A stretch of DNA of 64,000 nucleotides. It comes from Zygotorulaspora mrakii (taxonomy: Eukaryota > Ascomycota > Saccharomycetes > Saccharomycetales > Saccharomycetaceae). The translations under genes were made by a program, and so were the position numbers. Positions within the stretch are counted from its first letter, which is position 1. Each line of letters opens with the position of its first letter. The notes below the pieces were generated by a model. The model saw only the letters and a list, made by a program, of their open reading frames with translations. It was not told the origin of the DNA and ran no database searches. The DNA is taken from the NCBI RefSeq assembly GCF_013402915.1, contig NC_050722.1, positions 310,001 to 374,000 on the forward strand. The letters are read 5' to 3'. Below, in pieces: positions 59,600 through 64,000 of the stretch.

Positions 59600-61210
59600 T
59601 TAATCGTTTTGCAGTTGTTTTTCTCTAGCAGCTTCAGCAAACAAAGGTGCAATGCATTTTCTACCGCTCTCAGTCTTGAAGTGTCTTCCCAAGGCATCAC
59701 TTCTAGCAAACTTTTTACCGCATCCCCACGGAGTACCATCCTTGAGTACACCGCCACAAACATATCTTTTCTTACCAGTGTGCAAATCTTCATGTCTTTT
59801 CTTATCATGTTGCCTCGCAAAAGCTTTGCCGCATATATTACATATGAAAGGTTTCTCATTGGTGTGAGTTCGCAAATGAGATTTCAAATTATAAGGTCTT
59901 GTAAACCTTTTACCGCATAGCTCACATGCGAAGGCAGCTGTGACCTTCTGCCCATGCTTTTTTTTATTCTCGCCGGAAAGGCTCTGTGAAGTTTCGGTGT
60001 CATCTAATGGACTTGAATTACTTGCCTTGTTGTCAGAGCCTTCCCGTGGTGTTGCAGGATGTAAATTTGCAAGTTCAAGAAGCCTTTCGCTATCTCCACT
60101 TATTGCGCGAGCTTTCTCATCCGGAGAGACACTTCGGCTAAAGCTCCTATGCGACGACCTCGAAGAAGCTCCTGTTGATGAATAGGATCTTCTCTTCGCT
60201 ATTCTGCCATGGCGCTTTTCTTCGTGAGATATGTCACCCACATTATCCGGAGAAAGCAATGCATTTTTTGGTATGTCTTCCTGTTCTTCTAGTTTTATGG
60301 GTACAACCGAAGATGAGAAAATGTCTTCTTTCTCATACAGCGGCCGACTTCCTTTTTGCTCATTTTCCTGGAACTCTTGAATTGATATTACAGGAGGAAA
60401 TCCGAAAGGTTGTTGATCTGGATTATCTGATGGTAAGGATGGTTCCGTAGAATCGTAAAACGTTGTAAAATCTGACTCGGGAACTGTCAGTAGATTGTCT
60501 AAATCGTTTAGATTTGTGATATATTTGTAACCACCGGAATTCAACGGTAAAGAGATGTTGGATGTTGCACTCACTTCAGAGTTAATACTTAAAATATCAT
60601 CAATTTCATCATCACCAGTTGTCAGATATGACATTACTGGAGATATAGCGGGGTCCATTGGGGCGATTGTAGGAGTTTGGTACATTGATGAGGCATAACT
60701 GGATTCTGTATCGCTTTTATATACATCATTGTGATATCGACTCGGCGTAAAAGGATTCAAATATTGAATATCTTGCTGGGTTGAGGTTTCGTTCAGGTCC
60801 TGAGCATATGCGTGTGATGAGGGCAACATATCTTGCCAAACATCTTCGTGGCATTCGATCTTGAGTGTAGGTGTTACAACATTCCTATGCGATGAAGAGG
60901 AGCTTGGTGAGAACAGCAGATCTGCATCTAAACCTAAATATTGATTGACTGTTTGTTGCGGGCCATGCTCCTCTGCCCCGCTTTGAGTGTAATTAGAGTT
61001 TGGTAAAAGGGACCCGATAAAGCCTTCATGATTATGGCTGCCGTCATCCGATTGCAATAGACTTACATAGTTAACATGCTCAGCATTCCTCTCTAGCTTC
61101 TCAAAGCTCGGTATATTTAGTCTGAGGTCATCCTTCTTGTAACCTTTCTCATTTTCTGCACGCTGGGGTTTATCGGGGAGCTTCTCACCATATCTCTGGG
61201 CGTCACACAT
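59600..61210 (-). CDS. CRZ1: Calcineurin-responsive zinc-finger factor Crz1
   Basis: 536 residues from the ATG at 61210. Three C2H2-type fingers occupy about 427-510. The first two are standard (CELCGKRF...[13 protein letters not shown]...HEDLH), and the third has the wide Cys spacing typical of Crz1 (VCGG...[16 protein letters not shown]). A PVISIQ motif near residue 273 matches the PxIxIT calcineurin docking site, PIISIQ in S. cerevisiae. A serine-rich region near 340-370 ([17 protein letters not shown]) is where calcineurin-regulated phosphosites would be. It activates genes for calcium, cell wall and ion stress. Homologue of YNL027W. Confidence 0.94.
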   Translation of the reverse strand: MCDAQRYGEKLPDKPQRAENEKGYKKDDLRLNIPSFEKLERNAEHVNYVSLLQSDDGSHNHEGFIGSLLPNSNYTQSGAEEHGPQQTVNQYLGLDADLLFSPSSSSSHRNVVTPTLKIECHEDVWQDMLPSSHAYAQDLNETSTQQDIQYLNPFTPSRYHNDVYKSDTESSYASSMYQTPTIAPMDPAISPVMSYLTTGDDEIDDILSINSEVSATSNISLPLNSGGYKYITNLNDLDNLLTVPESDFTTFYDSTEPSLPSDNPDQQPFGFPPVISIQEFQENEQKGSRPLYEKEDIFSSSVVPIKLEEQEDIPKNALLSPDNVGDISHEEKRHGRIAKRRSYSSTGASSRSSHRSFSRSVSPDEKARAISGDSERLLELANLHPATPREGSDNKASNSSPLDDTETSQSLSGENKKKHGQKVTAAFACELCGKRFTRPYNLKSHLRTHTNEKPFICNICGKAFARQHDKKRHEDLHTGKKRYVCGGVLKDGTPWGCGKKFARSDALGRHFKTESGRKCIAPLFAEAAREKQLQND

Positions 61211-61875
61211 GGCCACACCTGCACTCTGATGTAAAAATTTCCTGAGAACACGCTATTTACAGCACTGATTGATCCTGATAAACTAATGGTTTGCGTCAGC
61301 CTTTTGCACTGTATCCCTACGGCTATTTCGGAGGCTTGCAGGTTCAACGTCTTTCAGTTTTCACTCCTCATCGGGAAGAAAAATTCGACTGCGTCCTACA
61401 AGATACAACAGAAACAACAGAAACAACATCAATAGAATATAGCACAAATGTTTAGACCATCCGCTTAAAAAGGCTAATGTAAGTCCTTAACTTTCTTTTC
61501 AATTTAAGCAAGACTACCGCTTATTAAGTGGCACATATTTAATTCAAAAACTGATCACCAGAGCAATTGGCATTAAGTAAGCTGCGCAGAACGTTTTAGG
61601 GGCAACATCTGGTGAAAAAGTATTCACGCGCGATAAGATCAACTGTTGGCATGCTTGATTGACAATGAGCTTCATGATTGTACTTCTTCGTGCAATCATA
61701 TACTTTGAGTTGTAACTTGTCCTTGAAGCACAGCAAGTAACTAAATAGATCCGTAGCGAAAAAACGCGATAGATAGAGGTCTTGGCCTCTTTCACTGTGA
61801 TAAATCCGCAGAGGCCTTCAAATATTTGATGTATTGCAAATTACATTCAGTGTCTGAAATATGATGAATCAATGC
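61211..61875. promoter_or_regulatory. CRZ1 upstream region
   Basis: 665 bases holding the CRZ1 promoter and the 3' flank of TRM12. It contains a short ACAACAGAA direct repeat near 61405-61425 and the motif GTAAGTCCT at 61479-61487. A small hairpin, AGAGG...CCTCT, lies near 61776-61791, beyond the TRM12 stop. An 83-codon minus-strand frame (61544-61795) is probably chance. Confidence 0.35.
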
Positions 61876-63162
61876 TTAAGTAAGCGGTACAAGACTGGAG
61901 AGCTCAAGACATTTAACATCTACATCAAGACAAATATGCCAAATGTCGGGCGCAAAAGTTTTAATCCTTTCCAGATGCTTGGCCTCGTAACACATATCTT
62001 TGTCAATAGCCTTCAATGCATTTAGGGTCTTGGTGATGAAGGAATCATCTTGCAGGTGAATAATGTGGACATTTTCGTGTATATGCAACGACACGATGTT
62101 CATCGAACTGGTGCTATACTGTAATCTGATTACTTCAAGAGCCAGCGGCCAGCTCGGCTTACTTGTTGGTAGTAGACCTAAATTTATGTGTCGTATGCGC
62201 ATTTTTCTAGTGACTGCTTCCCTGATTCTTGCCGTACAATTCTCATTACTCTCGTTGTATATTTTACATCTTTGAGGGTCTATTGCATTCGCATCTAAAC
62301 CCTTTCTTAGAGCTTCAACACTCCAAGGATTTATTTCAAAACAATAGACTTTTCTTGCATTCCTTTTTAGATAGCACAACGTGAAATACCCTATCCCAGC
62401 GTACATGTCAACGACATCGTTACCTTCAATGTCTTGAAATTTGTCCAGTATTCTTTTTTTCTCTTTAATATTACCCCTGCTAAACATTGTGAACATTGGT
62501 GCCCAGTATTGATGAATTCCATTCTGTATTGTATGGCACCAAAGAGTACTTTGAAAATCAGTTTCAGTGGGGCTGTCCCACAATTCTTCTGCCCTTACAT
62601 CCAAAGCGGGTGATACCAACTCCCCATAGAGTGGATATATGTTGAAAGGTCGTCTCATTACATCGGCCTCTATAATGGGCATATTTATAGCTACATGTGT
62701 TAGTTTCAACTTCACGAAAACTTTGGACAGCATTTGCTTGCAGTACTCATCCTTAACAGGAAGCCCTACTAATTGAAAAAATTCCCTCCATTTTATATGG
62801 TTGAAAGATTTCTCTTTGGAATTATTGAATAGTAGCAGCGGAGTATAAACGGTATAACGTATGGGCAAATGACTGATGAGCTCTTCAAAGTTTGCCACAT
62901 TGCGAGCTTTTAGAAATGATCTGGTAAAGCCCACAATGTTGTTTTCATCATTTTTGTCACATAAACGTCCTGCAGTATACTTTCTCAATAAGTACGACTT
63001 TTGTTTCGCTAACAATGGATGATCGTCTTCGGTAATGGTCGTTCTGATAACTTTATAACGGCCATCTTGATAAATTGGCTTCACAAACTTCTTCTCGCTC
63101 TCCAATTCGAGCTTGATGTCTTTTATCAGGGTGGAATCAGTCAATAAGAGTTCGTACGGCAT
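61876..63162 (-). CDS. TRM12: tRNA wybutosine-synthesis transferase Trm12 (Tyw2)
   Basis: 428 residues; S. cerevisiae Trm12 has 462. The class-I Rossmann fold begins at VVDMYAGIGYFTLCYLKRNARKVYCFEINPWSVEALRKGL, which contains the S-adenosylmethionine loop DMYAGIGYFT and the motif EINPWS. VSLHIHENVHI lies near the end. Tyw2 transfers the 3-amino-3-carboxypropyl group of S-adenosylmethionine to the wyosine precursor at G37 of tRNA-Phe. Homologue of YML005W, placed here between CRZ1 and SDS3. It diverges from SDS3, with about 195 bases between the starts. Confidence 0.9.
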   Translation of the reverse strand: MPYELLLTDSTLIKDIKLELESEKKFVKPIYQDGRYKVIRTTITEDDHPLLAKQKSYLLRKYTAGRLCDKNDENNIVGFTRSFLKARNVANFEELISHLPIRYTVYTPLLLFNNSKEKSFNHIKWREFFQLVGLPVKDEYCKQMLSKVFVKLKLTHVAINMPIIEADVMRRPFNIYPLYGELVSPALDVRAEELWDSPTETDFQSTLWCHTIQNGIHQYWAPMFTMFSRGNIKEKKRILDKFQDIEGNDVVDMYAGIGYFTLCYLKRNARKVYCFEINPWSVEALRKGLDANAIDPQRCKIYNESNENCTARIREAVTRKMRIRHINLGLLPTSKPSWPLALEVIRLQYSTSSMNIVSLHIHENVHIIHLQDDSFITKTLNALKAIDKDMCYEAKHLERIKTFAPDIWHICLDVDVKCLELSSLVPLT

Positions 63163-63357
63163 GTGGTAAGTTCAAGGCATTTTATGTAAGGAGTAGCCTA
63201 TAAAATAGATTTTCCACTAAGTTTTCTTTTTCTTTTATCGCTTGTTTTTAAAATTGAATAATCACGGAAAAAAGAATAAAGGAATATATTTCAAGAGTCT
63301 ATTGTAGTAAGTACCCAGAAGTCAAACAGAAAAGGTAGAAGTGTTTTCTTACATGGT

Positions 63358-64000
63358 ATGAATCAGAAACAAATGAATCAAGAACGTATGTTAAATAACT
63401 TTTTTCTCATCCCCTTCGAAAGTTTCAGCGGGAAGGGACCAATGAATGGCGGCATGATGGACTAACTTATAATACCATCTTTGTTCTTGACAGTATCTCG
63501 AAAGGATAAAAGAAGGCATAACATCGAAACAAAGGTAAGTAAGATTTACCACAACTTCATATTGGACAAGGATTCGCATTACAAAAATCGTTTGACTTCT
63601 TTACAAACAGATTTGACTACATTGCACCAGGGCAACAATAAAGCGTATATTCGTAAAGTACGTGATTTGGAAGAAGCAAGAGATTTGGAGTTAGTAAGAC
63701 TGCGTCTATATGAAGAGTACAGAGTATCTCGCTCCAGTATAGAGTTTCAAGAGGACATTGAAAGTGCGAAAGCAGAGCATGAAAAATTGGTCAAATTGTG
63801 TAAGGAGAAACTGTATGAGTCTATCGAACAGAAGATAAAGCAGCTGCAAGAAGACAGGCTACTGATGGATGTTGCGAATACACATTCGTATGCGATGGAC
63901 TATACCAGAACAAAATTTCAAAAATATACAAGAAGCCATACGGCTAGTGGTTGGGAATCCTCGTCTAATGAGCTTGGTAGGGAGTCTCAGAATGAAAGTG
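63358..64000 (+). CDS. SDS3: Sds3, Rpd3L histone deacetylase subunit (5' part, two exons)
   Basis: Exon 1 is 63358-63385, exon 2 starts at 63494 and runs off the window. Without splicing, the homologous frame has no ATG after a stop in the region 63463-63465. Splicing gives MNQKQMNQELSRKDKRRHN, where ELSRKDKRR matches DLSRKDKRR of S. cerevisiae Sds3. The Sds3 domain follows: a coiled coil (NRLTSLQTDLTTLHQG, VRDLEEARDLELVRLRLYEEYRVSRSSIEFQED) that binds Sin3 and dimerises. The 178 visible codons are about half of the protein. Sds3 is needed for Rpd3L integrity and gene silencing. Homologue of YIL084C, which has no intron to my knowledge. Confidence 0.85.
63386..63493 (+). other. SDS3: Predicted intron of SDS3 (108 bases)
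   Basis: It has a consensus GTATGT 5' site, a near-consensus branch point GACTAAC (63460-63466) and a TGACAG 3' end at 63493, 28 bases after the branch adenosine. Exon 1 ends in C and exon 2 begins TA, making a CTA leucine codon that fits the Sds3 alignment exactly. The intron contains in-frame stops. Confidence 0.8.

Noticed and set aside
61544..61795. 83-codon minus-strand frame upstream of CRZ1.
   Set aside because: No family features; it fills the TRM12 3' flank and is of a size expected by chance.
63533..63540. GTAAGT inside SDS3 exon 2 as a splice donor.
   Set aside because: The sequence is coding and aligned without a gap to Sds3 on both sides.
1..64000. CRISPR arrays, prokaryotic operons, riboswitches or prophage.
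   Set aside because: The window is yeast nuclear DNA; no regularly spaced repeats or bacterial signals were seen.

Overview
The window is budding-yeast nuclear DNA from the family Saccharomycetaceae. Nearly every gene has a recognisable Saccharomyces cerevisiae counterpart. Introns are rare and carry yeast signals (GTATGT/GTATGA, TACTAAC, YAG). The sequence is AT-rich and CTG reads as leucine in conserved positions. The order of homologues interleaves two S. cerevisiae blocks that are sister regions of the whole-genome duplication (chromosome IV YDL108-YDL122 and chromosome VII YGL143-YGL156), with one copy of almost every gene. That is the pattern of a lineage that did not undergo the duplication. 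A DUP240-family gene is compatible with a Zygosaccharomyces/Torulaspora-like yeast, but the genus is not proven from sequence alone.

Layout. 0-10.6 kb: a gene tail, an L-2-hydroxyglutarate dehydrogenase-like FAD enzyme, KIN28 (one intron), MRF1, ROG1, TIP20, TMA17, RRT6 and RRP42. 10.7-20.8 kb: TRM3, ATG20, a YDL114W-like short-chain dehydrogenase, IWR1 and the ribosomal protein gene RPL9. 21-46 kb: NUP84, CYK3, ARO2, INO80, NUT1, PEX14, LYS5, HEM25, CDC43, AMS1, PBI2 and YFH1. 46.6-54.7 kb: EXP1, an intact DUP240-type membrane protein gene followed by a decayed tandem copy, UBP1, PUB1 and tRNA-Ile(AAU). 54.7-56.7 kb: a 2-kb stretch with no convincing gene, lying where the homologues switch to S. 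cerevisiae chromosomes XIV and IX. 56.7-64 kb: CAB2, SAM50, CRZ1, TRM12 and the 5' part of SDS3, which appears to contain an intron.

The genes are mostly housekeeping: transcription (KIN28, NUT1, IWR1, INO80, SDS3, CRZ1), RNA processing and tRNA modification (RRP42, TRM3, TRM12), translation (RPL9, MRF1), membrane traffic and autophagy (TIP20, ATG20, RRT6, EXP1, AMS1), peroxisome and mitochondrion (PEX14, SAM50, YFH1, HEM25), and biosynthesis (ARO2, LYS5, CAB2, CDC43). They are independent single-gene units, often in divergent pairs. The accessory content is concentrated in the DUP240 pair and the gene-poor stretch beside the tRNA.

Most notable: a candidate intron in SDS3, the DUP240 gene plus relic, a perfect 26-bp palindrome in the divergent promoter before IWR1, overlapping upstream AUGs at CDC43 and KIN28, and the gene-poor 54.7-56.7 kb segment. 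I found no evidence for a wholly new multi-gene system.
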